Assembly: GCF_932526225.1 (NCBI RefSeq)
Contig: NC_064036.1
Span: 2,853,501 to 2,917,500, forward strand
DNA: 64,000 bases
Source: Nematostella vectensis
Taxonomy: Eukaryota; Cnidaria; Anthozoa; Actiniaria; Edwardsiidae
Direction of reading: 5' to 3'
The translations under genes were made by a program, and so were the position numbers. Below, one piece after another: positions 13,401-28,400 of this stretch; the stretch's first letter is position 1, and each line of letters begins with the position of its first letter. Under the pieces are notes generated by a model. That model worked only from the letters and a program-made list of their open reading frames with translations, made no database searches and was not told the DNA's origin.

Positions 13401-16400
13401 CTCAGAGGGCATTTTGTACACTCTGAATTTGCCTATAGAATCAAAAAGCCCAAACTGTTGCGATCTCGTACCAGAACAATGAATACAATACACCAAAAAC
13501 TGGAAATCGACTCTGCCAAATTTTCGTCTTTAATAAGACTGCCCTGAAGAAGTCTTATTAAAATCGAAAATTTGGCAGAGTCGATTTCCAGTTTTTGGTG
13601 TACTGAATTTGCCTAGCATATAGTCTTGTATGCTAACTTAGCTTTGTGACTCTTCTACACAGCACTGTTTACTGTGTTCTGTTTTATCTTTGAGCATACT
13701 TGATGTGTCTATTTGAGTGTCTTAAGAGCATTAGGTTTAGAAAAGCTTGATAATATCCGATTAGATCTTGAGAAATCTTATGAAAGTGCATCAATCTCCT
13801 GAAAGTTCAAGACTGTAATTTATTTTGTCCGTAAACCGGGGTTAATTTTGTATGAAAATTGTCTTTCGGGCCTTTCGGGCCGTTGTCCGTATTAACAGGT
13901 GTCCGTATAAAGCTGGTTAAATTATAAGAGAATATGTGAGACTTTTGTCGGGACTTTGAATACTGTCCAGAAAAACGGTGTGTCTGAGTCTACAATTTTC
14001 TGTATTTCTATGTTTTTTTTGGTTCCATAGAGCCTTCGAACATCAAGAATCGTTGTTTGAAATAGAGAATAACAACCATGCTGATCTGTTGGAAATCTAA
14101 AGCGAACATTAACACTTCAGAAGGATTTTAAATTCTCTGTTAGCCGCCATTTTGTCATCCTCGCAAAAAGCTATGTGGAAAGGCATCCATTTCCATCGGC
14201 TCATCTGAGGAAACTTTTGTGGTATTTTCGATTGAATGAGTGAAGTGTGAAACTTTGTTTTACATGATGATTTCGACATATCTTCCAATATTGAATAAAA
14301 CAATAAGAACGATGTGCGAAAATATAGGAAACCAATAGCCTACTTTCACTAAGACCGCAGCCATTTTAGTTTTTATTTTGTCCGTGAATTTGAAACTTGA
14401 AATTTGAGACGTTAATTTGATCCTCTTGGATTAACCGTTTGGTAGACCAGGTTAGTTACCTAGCTGGCATCTCCTCATCCACGGCACCCATATCACTCTC
14501 AGAAGCAAGGAGCTGTGACCCTTCCAGCTTGTCGATAGACACGGGTGAGGAACTGGGGTCCGAGAAGTCCTCCATACCGATGGCGCAACGGGGACGTTCG
14601 TTGTAATTCTTGTCGTCTTCCTCGCTGTACAGTTCAGAGTTGTAGCCCTTGTCCGTCTCCTGTCAAAGAAGAATGAAAGTTTAGAATTTAAACAGAGGCA
14701 GAAATAGTTTTGTAAACTATAATGGGCTCCATCTCGCCTCAGAAAGAACCTATATAGTTAAATAAAAGGATTACAATAATTTCTAGAACAAAATTAGCGT
14801 GTCCAGTTTAGAAGCAAAGTAAATAGCCATGTTTCTGGCAAAGGGTTCCTTGTGACACTACGTTTTTAATCAGATCAAATCGCGTTTGCATATTTTCTGA
14901 CAATTTCCATTGTAGTCTTGTTAAAAGTTGATGCTCTCACACACTCTCACTAGCTCTTATAAAGTTGCGATCAAACGATGTTGAAAGCTGATCATATCAA
15001 CTCTCATGTTAAATTCTGAGCACGCTCAAAGTGAATAAGGTCGATGATTGCCCTTGGGATAACGTGATCATATACTATCAACATGTCTCATCTTGAGTGC
15101 ACTCACCTCCATTTTGTCTTGTTCACCGCATGCATCCTCCAGGTCCATAGGTTTAGTCTCAGTCTGGGTCTTTTCCGAGTCCCTGATCCCCGACGATTCG
15201 CTCAAGTGCGTCTCCACTGATGCAAAGGGAGCAGGCGACCCTGGTTCAGCCTTTCTATCACCAGGCTCAGGAGCTGGCTTGTCCCCTTCGCTTGTATCTC
15301 CTGGGGGGGACTCAGGGTGTGTACTAGGTACCCCTGGGGAGACTGGACGGGAGGGTTTAGGCTCTGCAGAACGACCACGTGACTGATCATTGAGTGTTTT
15401 AGCGCCTGAAATATGTAAAAACTGATGTTGATACATTGACAACAGAGTCATTTCTATCACATTGCTTGAATGCTATTTTGAAGAACATCTATCCCTGGAT
15501 GGATCCTTCCATATCTGAATCTGAATTTAGTTTGCATTGATGACGTTTTGAGATTTCTTAATAATTTATTGATATGTCTTGCAATTTTGGTTGTAAACAA
15601 TAACAAAGGCGTGGCAGGGAAGGCCTCTTTAAATGGTAACTCACCTGAACTGGTTACTCACCTGAGCTGGTAGCTCACATGAGCTGGTAACTCACCTGAG
15701 CTGGTAACTCACCTGAGATGGTGACTCATTTGAGCTGGTAACTCACCTGAACTGGTTACTTACCTGAGCTGGTACCTCACCTGAACTGGTTACTCACCTG
15801 AGCTGGTACCTCACCTGAACTGGTAACTCACATAAGCTGGTAACTCGCCTGAACTGGTAACTCACCTGAACTAAACAATGGTGACTTTCCGTCTGAGCAT
15901 GCGCATCACATTCCATGTCTATAGGGCCGAGTAGCAAGATTCACTCACGATGTTTACAAATATGTTAAACATTTGGACATTAATTATCTGCTTTACGCAC
16001 ACAGGAAGGCCTTTTTTCAGAGGATGTCTATGTCAGTGTGCTATTGCAAGGTATCTTTAGAGTTCATTTAGCAATTCGGCTATTTTATGTTGCGTTTCTC
16101 AACTTTTGAATCTCTGGGATATGTGAATAAATGATTAATAGTATCTGGAAGGTAGAAACCAAAGAATGTATAAACATACGGGGGAATTAGTCACAAATTT
16201 GTGAAATTGCATAAAATTACAGTTATTGAAACCGAATTACTAAAACATGCAGGGTTTGTACCACACTATCTCAACTCTCGATGTGTTCCATTGACATAAG
16301 CTTGGATGGGTAGCATGATTAATTCATTTTGAAAATTGGGGAATACGACGAAATAAGCACAATTATAATACCACATGGAATTTCAGTATTACGCATACTG

Positions 16401-19400
16401 TATTGTACATTATGACATGTTGTTAATAAAATTCGTGACTGAAAAACAAATCTTGTTCAAGTTTGAGTATTTGGCTAATCAGGATTTGTAGGAATTGATT
16501 TCGATAGTATTTAAACGAATTTTGATTCACTTTTTGCAATATATTAAATCACATGAATCTATCGCGTTTATTTGGTTTGCGCAATACACAGAGCATGTAC
16601 CACAGGTTCTTCCCTCGTAACATAAACGGCATATGTGGTATATATGTGGTATATGTATACTGTATACATTCTTTAAAAGTGTATATAACAAAATTGGATG
16701 TCTAGTATATTTTAGAGGAAATATCCAATGTTCCTTGAAATGGCCATATTACAAATTTAAGCAATTTGATCGTTTAAACTGTCATATATATGTCAAAACC
16801 ATTCTCACGTAGTTTATTTGCAGCTCTTGCCCGTTAAATTTGGTTGCAATCGGTGTAAAATTCATTGAGAAATAAAGCTATTTAAGAAAAAACAATCATT
16901 TTGAGAGCAAGATTTGGAATGTATGAAATGCTTCAGTGTTTTCCGGACAATGGTGTGTTCTTTTAAGCCCGTTACAAGTGGTCAGTCCAAGCGCATGCTC
17001 CTGCAAAAAGTCACCCTGTTCCTGAACTGGTAACTCACCTGAACTGGTAACTCACCTGGGCTGGTAACTCACCTGGGCTGGTAACTCACTTGAGCTGGTA
17101 ACTCACCTGAACTGGTAACTCACCTGAGCTGGTAACTCACCTGGGTTGGTAACTCACCTGGGCTGGTAACTCACCTGAGCTAAAGTGAAGCTCAATATGA
17201 AACCGGTTATCAGACTGCAGATCAGCGGTCGGGTCTTCATAGAGCATGAGCACAATCTGCGTCATGTAGTGCAGCTCTGGGATTTCGGAGAGGAAATCTA
17301 TGGCACGCTTCCACTGAGCATCCTGATTCTCCGACTGAAAGAAACCAGAGACATAAATTGAACGTATAGGCGTACCTCAAACATAGCGCATTGTGCGACT
17401 TGGGAGCAAATTCAAATTTACAATAACCAGCAATTATTGCTCTTTAAAGAACAGTAGACATTTTCTGGCGGTGTTGCGTTCTAACACTATACAGGCCACA
17501 TGTGACAGTAGATCTTCCTAGAGGGGCTGCGTTCCTTTCTCACCTCGAACATCTTTCCATATCTTAGGGCATTTATGATGGAGTGTACATGGCTCTCGCT
17601 GGTGAAGTACAAACGGGTTCTGACGTGCCGATGGGGGGTGATCACACTCTGGGAGTACCTGCAGACCAACCATCAAATACTTTAGGGACTGTTAACTGGG
17701 GAGGGGCGTAGTTAAAAATCCATATTGAAAATTTTTGGAAGCTCCCCTTTGGAGTTCTCTATGGTAAGATGGAATGACAAAGCTGTGGCGCTGTTGGTGT
17801 AACAAAAATATGTATAGGTGCGTGCAATAATTGCCACTATACCTTTCTTTGACTCCATTTCAACATAGAAAACAAGTGTTGAAGGATGCAAGTAAACAAA
17901 AACAAAAATATGTATAGGTGCGTGCAATAATTGCCACTATACCTTTCTATGACTCCATATCAACATAGAAAACAAGTGTTGAAGGATGCAAGTAAACAAA
18001 AACAAAAATATGTATAGGTGCGTGCAATAATTGCCACTACACCTTTCTATGACTCCATCTCAACATAGAAAACAAGTGTTGAAGGATGCAAGTAAACAAA
18101 AACAAAAATATGTATAGGTGCGTGCAATAATTGCCACTACACCTTTCTATGACTCCATTTCAACATAGAAAACAAGTGTTGAAGGATGCAAGTAAACAAA
18201 AACAAAAATATGTATAGGTGCGTGCAATAATTGCCACTATACCTTTCTATGACTCCATATCAACATAGAAAACAAGTGTTGAAGGATGCAAGTAAACAAA
18301 AACAAAATTATGTATAGGTGCGTGCAATAATTGCCACTACACCTTTCTATGACTCCATCTCAACATAGAAAACAAGTGTTGAAGGATGCAAGTAAACAAA
18401 AACAAAAATATGTATAGGTGCGTGCAATAATTGCCACTACACCTTTCTATGACTCCATCTCAACATAGAAAACAAGTGTTGAAGGATGCAAGTAAACAAA
18501 AACAAAAATATGTATAGGTGCGTGCAATAATTGCCACTATACCTTTCTTTGACTCCATTTCAACATAGAAAACAAATGTCGAAGGATGCAAGTAAACAAA
18601 ACCAAAAATATGTATAGGTGCATGCAATAATTGCCACTACACCTTTCTATGACTACATCTGAACATAGAAAACAAGTGTTGAAGGATGCAAGTAAACAAC
18701 AACAAAAAAAAACAAGAAACAAACAACAACATGGTATGTATGTCATCCTTATAACAAAACTTATAATGGAATTATGTGAGCCCAGCAGTTTGACTTACTC
18801 TGGGTTGAGACGGGTGTGTGTGTCCTTATAATAAAACTTATAATGGAATTATGTGAGCCAAGCAGTTTGACTTACTCCGGGTTGAGACGGGTGTGTGTGT
18901 CCTTATAATAAAACTTATAATGGAATTATGTGAGCCAAGCAGTTTGACTTACTCCGGGTTGAGACGGGTGTGTGTGTCCTTATGATAAAACTTATAATGG
19001 AATTATGTGAGCCCAGCAGTTTGACTTACTCTGGGTTGAGACGGGTGTGTGTGTCCTTATAATAAAACTTATAATGGAATCAAGTGAGTCAAGCAGTTTG
19101 ACTTACTCCGGGTTGAGACGGGTGTGTGTGTCCTTATAATAAAACTTATAATGGAATTATGTGAGCCCAGCAGTTTGACTTACTCCGGGTTGAGACGGGT
19201 GTGTGTGTCCTTATAACAAAACTTATAATGGAATCAAGTGAGCCAAGCAGTTTGACTTACTCCGGGTTGAGACGGGTGTGTGTGTCCTTATAATAAAACT
19301 TATAATGGAATCAAGTGAGCCCAGCAGTTTGACTTACTCCGGGTTGAGACGGGTGTGTGTGTCCTTATAATAAAACTTATAATGGAATCAAGTGAGCCCA

Positions 19401-22400
19401 GCAGTTTGACTTACTCCGGGTTGAGACGGGTGTGTGTGTCCTCTGTGTCTGCATGCTTTAGGTCTCCTTGGATCTTCCGTAGAAGACGGATGCACATTTT
19501 ACGTGCTATCTTAACCTTCTCCTCTGCTGAAAGGCCATATTCCTGTAAAATATTAAGTTTTTTTTATCAAACATATTGGTCCATCCGAAATTTCGAACGG
19601 CAAAATTTTGGTCAAGTTTGGCTAGAACCCCGTTTCCCAAATATCTTTACTTGGATAAAATTAGCGGACATTTTTGGAGCGTGCAAAACAATATAATTTC
19701 AAAATAATCAATATAATTTTCAAACGGTAAGCCCTAACGAGAACACAAGCCGAGCCAACTCTTCCGAATAGCAGACTAATACTCCTCCACCATCCATGCC
19801 CTTCTTGGTGACAGTTTCTTGCTGCTCACCTGTGGAATCACTATGTCAGCCAGGGCTTTCGCCACGTTGTACATTTCTGTTGTGTTCTTCAAACCAAGCT
19901 GGCTGCAATTAAAGCAATACGTACATGGGAAACGGCATCTCAAACGCTCAGCAGATAGTAGTAGTCTGTATCGAAATTTTCAGTTTTCATGTGTAGTCTC
20001 TTTTAGTTTCTTGTAATATTCGTCGTGAGACTTACTTGACATGTTAGCCTATCATATGTTCACACGACAGAGCTTAGAATTACAATCTCAGACATTTGCA
20101 CTTATTGAGCTGAAGGTCATATGTTTGACATGTTCTCAAGTGACAGGATTTAGAAAAGGTTCTTCTTCAGCTTAGTAGCTGAGAGGGTGGCAAAAGCGCA
20201 TTGACTTACTTATTGTGCTGCAGGTCGTACTTGATCCCATCATATATGTCAGGGATAAGACTGATATCATACATTCCGTGTTTCAGACGAAAGTCCTGAA
20301 GATCAATAGAGATTATAAGGTGTTAGTGGCTATCCTTTGCCATTGCCCTCACCTTCCCTGTAATGGATAGATTATTTCTTATGGAGCTAAGAGGTGTGAT
20401 GACCCAGCGGCGTAGCCAGGATTTTTAACAGGAGGGGGCCCAAAAGGGACTTTCTCCTGTATTTTAGATAATGTCTCATACATTTACTGTAATTTTTGGC
20501 TGCTAAAGGGGGGGGATGGGGCGTAGGCCAGCCCCCTGGCTACGCCCCTGTGACCATGAGACATTTCAGGGGCTCTATAAGCCGCACTTTTGTCATTCCT
20601 ACAGCTACAGAACTGGTAGAAATAATCCAGTTTGGCTTATCTGCAATCCCTTTGGCATTTTGTAACGATTGAATTTGGCATGCTAAAGATAAAGCAATGT
20701 TTTTGGATGGTTATTTTGTATTTTTTTTGTGTGAAAATAACGCAACATACAACAAAAGAGGCTGAAGTGTCCCTTATTACCTTGTCGAGTTTGATCCAGC
20801 GATGAGTCATCAATTCAAGAGTGTCATCATGATACAAGAAAGGATCTGCAACATCATACAAAAAATAAATTTAAAGTAACAAGATCTAAATCTTAGCAAC
20901 ATTTGACAGTCTCTAGTCAATATCTCAAAAGCACACACGTTCATTGTGGTTAATTCTAGCCACTTTTGTTGAAACATTATTATTCACCAATGAAGGTCTG
21001 CAGGCAAAACTCTTCCAATGAAAAGATCTATAAAAATGGTTGTATGAGTATGTGGCATTGTATGTATGGTGGGTTGTTTTACTTTTGATTTCATGTCTTA
21101 ATGCTGTAGTTGGATGAGCTGGGTATGCGCTAATTCTAGGGATGTATTTCTTCTCAATGTCTTAGCTGCTGTTGGATGGATTTTGCCTCTAGGGTCGTAT
21201 TTTTATTTATTTATAATGTCTTCCAGCTGGTGTTGGATGGGTTTTATAGCGGAGCCAGCGCGAAAAACAACATATATTTGATAAAAACTTTAAATTTAAA
21301 TCGACTATTCTGGAATTCTGTTTTGATTATTAAAAAAAGGTGCACATACATATTAGGACCTTGAGGATCTGTTATTACCTGAAAAATATGCCTGGTTTTT
21401 ATACCACCTACAAAATTTTAATAACCCTGGGTACCTCAATGTTTTCTTACAAACCTAATAAAACTTTTTTTCTCATGTCACATTATAATGTGGTCCAAAA
21501 GTAAAATTCAGGTTTCATAGAAAGCCAAGAGGAGCAATTTGCTCAAAAGCAATGGTTTTTTCCCTCTGCAGCTTCTCCTATAAAAGCTCTTTCAACCTCT
21601 GGCTCATCAGATCATAGAGCTTTATGAGACAGCAAAGTTCATATGTTCATTTTCTGTAATGGGTATCGTTTTAGAAAATTTTAGTTGGGACTATTTTTAG
21701 TTTTAGGTTTTATGAATTAGGTTTTTGTGGTATAATATTTGTATCCTATTTTTAGTTTTAGGTTTTATGAATTAGGTTTTTGTGGTATAATATTTGTATC
21801 ATTAGGAAATTACCAGTTTTTTCTTAAATGCTTTTCTCCAAACTTCTTTAGGTTAATCTCAGCCAGAGATTCTGAAATCAAGCTGAGACACAAGCTGCTG
21901 GCTAAGAGGCATGACCCAGGGCAGGATGTACATATAAGGCATTGGTATTTAATGTAGGTCACCAAAAATAAACACATATAAAGTAACAAAAAGTAAAATA
22001 ATATTTTAATGGGAAAATTGTTCTAAAAAAATGAACCAGAGTTATAAAAGTAAAAAACATAGTTTTTTTTTCGAAGTTAGCCTGACAGGTTCTTGTATAA
22101 TGTGTGGTTAGTGACATTTAGGCTATTTAGGTTCATAAATAGTCTCTTGCTATTACAATGACTCACTGAGGTAGTAAGTTAATCATAAAAAACAAAAACA
22201 GGTCTCCTATATGATCCCTTAAGAACATATTTAAAACTATTTAGAAATCAATTTTCCTATTTTGCCCTATTTCAAATTATAGGCTAAATAGATGCTTTTA
22301 AAAAGGATTCTAATTAGATGATTTTAGGTTCATTCTAGGTTCTTAAATGTGGCTCTTAACTGTATAATAAAATAATGTACTCAGAATTTTTTCAAATATG

Positions 22401-25400
22401 TTGGAGTGCTTACTTTAAAACTTACACAATGTACTCAGTATTTTCCAATATTTGAATTGCTTACTTTAAAACTTACACAAGAGAAAGAAAATGAAAAAGC
22501 CCTATCTTTGCAAGTTAAGTAAAGTAATTTAAAGAAGTAAAAGGAATTGGGACAGTACAGTCAGGGAATGAGTACTTTTACCTCAAATCCACTATAATAG
22601 TGTGATTTGCTGATACACTTATTAATGCATAGGAATTTGATATGTATTTGTTCATTGTTTTTAATTTTGAAGAGAATAAAATAGCACCCAGTTTCTTGTG
22701 AGGAACTTTAATTGATCCTCATTTTGAAATAAAATATGACCTCCCTTCACACCTGAAAGCCTTCCCTGTTAATCAAAGCATGATGCATAATGAAAGTGCA
22801 GGGAAAGGGGGTTCTACACAAGTTTATGCTGAAAAAAGTCATGCTGGCTCCGCTTTTAGGCAGTGCCTAAATCTATATATTATTACATCTAGGGTCTTAT
22901 TTCTTGGTTTATCACGTCTTTTAGCTACTGATGGGTTTGTATTTTTACCTCTAGGGTCGTATTTTTTCTGATTTATCATGTCTTTTAGCTGTTCTGTAAG
23001 GTCATGCACCATGTTGGCTAGCTTGGCACACATCTCTCGCGGGTTCTGGACTTTCTTTATTGCCTCAATCAGAGATGCTGATTTAGTGGGTGCAAGCTGT
23101 TAAAAATAAAAACATTCCAATCCACTCCTCTTCCACCTCTTATAATATGAAATGAGTATCACACTTACACTGTTGAAGAGAAATGTGACAGAAATGTAAT
23201 GAGGAACTTCAACATTTACGGCATGTGCTGTTAACACGGGGGTGTGTCAAAGAGTTCCAATAAGGTGACTGAAGCAAGGCCTTTAAAAATGTTTGAAGTG
23301 AATGTTCATTCATGTATCAGCTTATTCTTCTTATTTTATTCGAAATCTCTGAAAATGCCCTCTTTAAATAAAGAAACATTAGGGGCCCATAAAACACACC
23401 TTGCTGATATCTTCATCTGTAAACTTCTTATCTTGTGAGAGTATTTCATGTAGTCGTTGCTTTACCCTGTAACAATCATGATAGAGTAAAAAACTGCTAA
23501 AGCTACCTTTGAAACAATCCTTCTTCATAACAACGTTTCTAACACTACCTTTCAGGATCTCACACATTTCCAAATATTGATTCCAACAAAGTACCTGGTC
23601 ATTAATTTTGTTGCTTGATCTGAAGTGTCCAGCATTTCCGTAGTGTTCTTGTCACTTCTTACAAGGTGGACCAGGATTGGAGTAAGTTCACCTTCTAAAG
23701 CAAGGAAACCCTGGAACAATACAAACAGCTCTTCTTAGCATGCTTTGTACACTTGAAGTGAGAAAGAAAAAAACAACAACTAGATGCATGGCTGCATGAA
23801 CTCGAGACTCTCTTACAAAGAATAAAGAGATTTCTCAAATAAATACAGTATATGTTGGAAAATTCGAGACCGGAAAATTCGCTAACACTGAAAATTCGCG
23901 GTCAGGTCTTGGACTCCGAGGTTTTTTCGACCTCCCAAAATACTACTAATTTACCAAATATATATACAAAATAACTACAAAATACCCGCTCACGATTTAA
24001 ATCACGGATTTAACCCTTGGACCCCAAGACCCACGAATTTTCCAACATTTACTGTACGATTTTTCAAATAACATTTTTTTCTTTATTTAGTAAATTCATA
24101 AAGACGTTAGTGATACTTTGAATGATCACTGCTAACGGTTTCTAAGTTTGATTAGAATATAAGCTTACACTCATATTATTCAAATGAAAATGAGGACAAA
24201 ACTTAACTTCAGTATATACCAAAACGATGGACAATCCAGTTACTTATGCAGCCTCCACTATATGGACGGGTACACATTAAATATTGATTAAAGGAAGAAT
24301 GTCTTACATTACAACTAACACACTATCGATATCTTGTCACATTAATACAAAAAAATTGAATTACCTATTAATACCCCATACTAACTATCCACTACTTGGG
24401 CATGAACCAAATACCATGGTTACCTAGCACATTTAAAATGTAACCTTAGTAATTTTGTCAAAACTGTTATTTAGACCCTACTCATTTATAGTAAAGGTTG
24501 ACAATGTGGCTATGTGGAGTGCATACAGTATGTCCTTTAAACAAATTATATTTAGTTATTATCTATAGTTTAAATTTAGTTACCAGTAGACACTGTTACT
24601 TACCTGAAATTGTTTGAATGTTCAAGAGAAAAGAAAGTAAGCTGTTTAATTTAATCACATTGAAGTTAAATTGCATTGTTTATATATTGTAATGTTGTCT
24701 GACAACCATGAACATAAGTTAGACACAAAAATGATTGAAATATCTGTTTATTAATAACTAACACTTTGAATGGATAAACTTGATGACAATTCTTAACATT
24801 TGGTTTATCATAAATGCAGTAGTACAATGGCTGTTTATTAATTTCTCTTTCAATATTTTGACTTGATGAAAAAATCAGCGGTGTAGCCAGGATTTTGGGG
24901 GCCCAAAAGGTATTTTCGAGGGGTTTTCTCCTGTATTTTAGATAATGTCTCATACATTTACTGTATTTTTGGCTGCTAAAAGGGGGGAGGGGGGCACTAA
25001 ACCACCCCTTGGCTACACCCCTGAAAATTAGCTGAAAACAGTTTGCTTGCTACTTCAAATAATTGTACATTTTGAATCTATCACTTAATGCAGTAGATAA
25101 GTGGCTGCTAATACTTACATTTGATATTTTCAACTGTAATTTAAAATAACTTGAAAAAACTCAATCTTAATCACTTTAGACTCCTAAGTGTACATCATTT
25201 ATGGTAAAAATGCTTTAAAATCAATGTTATTAGTTAACTATCTCTTGGATTTTACTAGTTCCAGACTCACCAATACTTCTGTAAAGAAAATAAATAAGTA
25301 TGTCTTTGACTACTGTGTATGAGTTAGCAATAAAAAAAAATGGACAGTTTTATATCCTGAAATAGTGAACATTGAAATAGTTAATACTAAGCTGAATATT

Positions 25401-28400
25401 ATAAAATACGTAAAGCTAATACTTCCTTGATGGAATAATAAAAAAAAACAATGTACTCATCCTTGTAAACATGGCGTTACTTTGATAGACACATGAATGA
25501 TCGTAAACACAGGTATCTTGTCTTATTTCTTCATGATAGCAAGCTTACTAACAATTTAATTTTTTTTTAAATTTTAGCCTTAGTGAAGAGTGGTTCGTTT
25601 CCCTATTATTGGCCACACTCCTTTTACCGGCAACCGCTGTCCTACTGTATTATTGGCCACTCGCTATTTTCAGGAAAATAGCACAGAAAACTTTTTTCGT
25701 TTTAGTTAAAATACCATTAAGAATAATCCCTGGTTAATGTAGTTTGCATAAGTGCTTTTCAATTCTAATTTAAGCTTCATTTGGCTCTGTACCAAGCGTT
25801 TGAAAAATGGCATTACGCATGTGTGTCACACTGCACGGCAAATATTAATTAAATCTTCTCTGGCATTTCTAAATTCACGTTACAGTAAATGCTTTTAGTA
25901 ATTATTTAGCGCTAATAAAAAACCCCAGGTTTAGAAAGTCGTAGCATTTTTTATTCGCCTGTAAACATCTCCATTCAGACGAGATCAGGAAACATTCATT
26001 TATGCTATACCCATTAAGCAGCTATGACACATCGACCCCTGACCACAACCTTTTTTCAAAAGGTACATAACAACACAAAGTTGTCCTTTTCTAATCTAAA
26101 GAACATTCCAAGGTTAGTTTGTAAAAATACTACGTCTCATTTACTTTTGCAAAGGCAGCCGCTGTCATTTGCACTCTTCCCTCGTCTGATGCATAGATTT
26201 TCAGGTCATGCCGATATGTGCTATGTAGACGCAGCAAGCCACACCCAGGAAGGTTGGAGTATTCGCCTTGTCCCCCAGGGTACATACACCTATGGATATT
26301 AGCAAGATAATAATTTCACAGGAGCAAATTTAGGGCCTTGACATGCTCAACACCAAGACACAAACATTTGACTTAACCCTAACATAGCAAAAGATGACCA
26401 TTATTTACTTGAATAAGCACAGGTGAATGTTTTTTCTCATTTTTCTTATCTAGGTTGCAGCACTTATTTGGAATGGTACTTGATAGGTTTTGAAGATTTT
26501 TTATGCTTATCAACATGTGGTGCTTAGAAGGACACTTGCACAGTCAAGGAGTAATTTTATTATTATTTTGGATAACTAGAAAATTTGATCTTTGATCTTT
26601 AAAATGAATACAATATTATTGTGGTTTTAACGTTTGTAATCGAGCTGATGGGAATTGATTGAAAATTGCATATTTAGGTTTCGGTATACAGTAAGCAGTT
26701 TGTTTACTCAAACCTTGGCCCTTTTCTATCTATTATATTTGGATGCAGTACAATGGAAAGTTTTGCATAGTTCTGCAGCACACTTTTTCATATTTCAAAA
26801 TTAGTGTACTGTAAACAACTGTTTTTGCTCCAAGTCCAGGGCTGCTTTGGTGCTTGCTCAAGTAAACATGGTGCATGATCAGGGGAAGATTCTATTTCCA
26901 TTCAGTGAGGTTGGGATAGGAAACTGATAAGATTTACCCAAAAATAAATTGAAATAATATATCTGCCCGTTTTCTTAAATACAAATTTATTCATTTAATA
27001 AATCATGTAATGAAAAATTATGGAATGTGAACAAAAAAAAAATATACCATGGAGTATTATGTACTCTATAATGACTATAAAACCACTTTAAAAATAGTTT
27101 CATTATTTCACACAAGCGTGAAAAAAAAAATCAATAACTTCTTTTCCTACTTACACATGCTAAAAATACTCCATGGCAAATATTAAAAAAGTATGATGAT
27201 GTGGTCTATTAAATCTCTTTAATTTAAAAGCATTCTTAATATACACAGCCATGCACATGCAATTAGCTTACCATTCCTGCCAACACATGATTGCATTTTA
27301 GTTATGTACATACTAAATGTATTACATCAGGTACCAAAGAACTACTGTGAACACAGCTTTCAAATGAATAGTTTAGAAAGATTATAATTAATTTAAAAAG
27401 AAGTAGAAGGCAAATAAGTACACCAACAAGTCTATGCAGGGTCTGATGGAAAAAAGGTATGTTGAAACCAAAAATCCAAAGGTTGGAATCAAACTACTGC
27501 TATGTGGTTTATAAAAATAATCAAGTTTAAGAAAAACAAAACAATTTAGGGATAAAATAACAAATGCAAAGAAAGACAATTAAAAAGATTGCTGCCAACA
27601 ATAGTTACAGTATAACTTTGTTCAGAGTTACAAATAAGCATTTGTTTATTCTAGGTACTGTATCTTTTGAAAGTGAACAGCATTAATGCTCTGTTATTTA
27701 CAGTAGTTACATTGTGGTCTGTCAGTATGAACGTTTATAAGTGGATGAGTTGTTACTGGAAATAAACAATAAAAACAATTATAATTTAAAAACCTTGATG
27801 GGAAAAAGACGTTGTGTAGATATTTGGCAGTAGGGGACCATTGCTCTGATGTGTAAACTGACCTGTTGTCAAAGCAGAAACTGAATCAACAAACAAGTGC
27901 ATCAACATGGTCATGCATGATCAGCGGCAGCAGCAGCAAGGGTGTGAGCTTCATGAAGGGCATGCCCAAAAAAACATGAGACAAATAACACTAAATGTAT
28001 GTCATTTGAAGAAATTGGGGAGTATTGTGTTGAATTTAATTGATTATGGTGTTTGAGGGCCTCAAAACTTTAAAACTTCCAAGAAAAAGCATGCCTAGCT
28101 CCCTACAATACAGCAATTTCAACTTTAAAATTTCAATAGAAAAAGCCCAATAGCCCCAACAGAAAATTTTGCAGCTGTTGCCTGGAGATGGTGGTGGCTT
28201 TGTTATGGGAAAAATGTTATAATGACAGTTCTTTGGATAGGTCTGTTATGCATAGTGTTGCAAGCTGGACACACACAATCACTGCTTGAATTTGTGTAGG
28301 TGTCATTACAGCTTATCAGGGAAAGTGATGGAGGAGGGATCTAAAAGTAATCCTCTGACTTTAGAACAATTTACAGTATCTATATTTTTAAAGAAAAGAG

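Noticed and set aside
26024-26302. 92-codon plus-strand ORF
   Set aside because: The conserved coding signal here is on the minus strand (PPIP5K exon 8).
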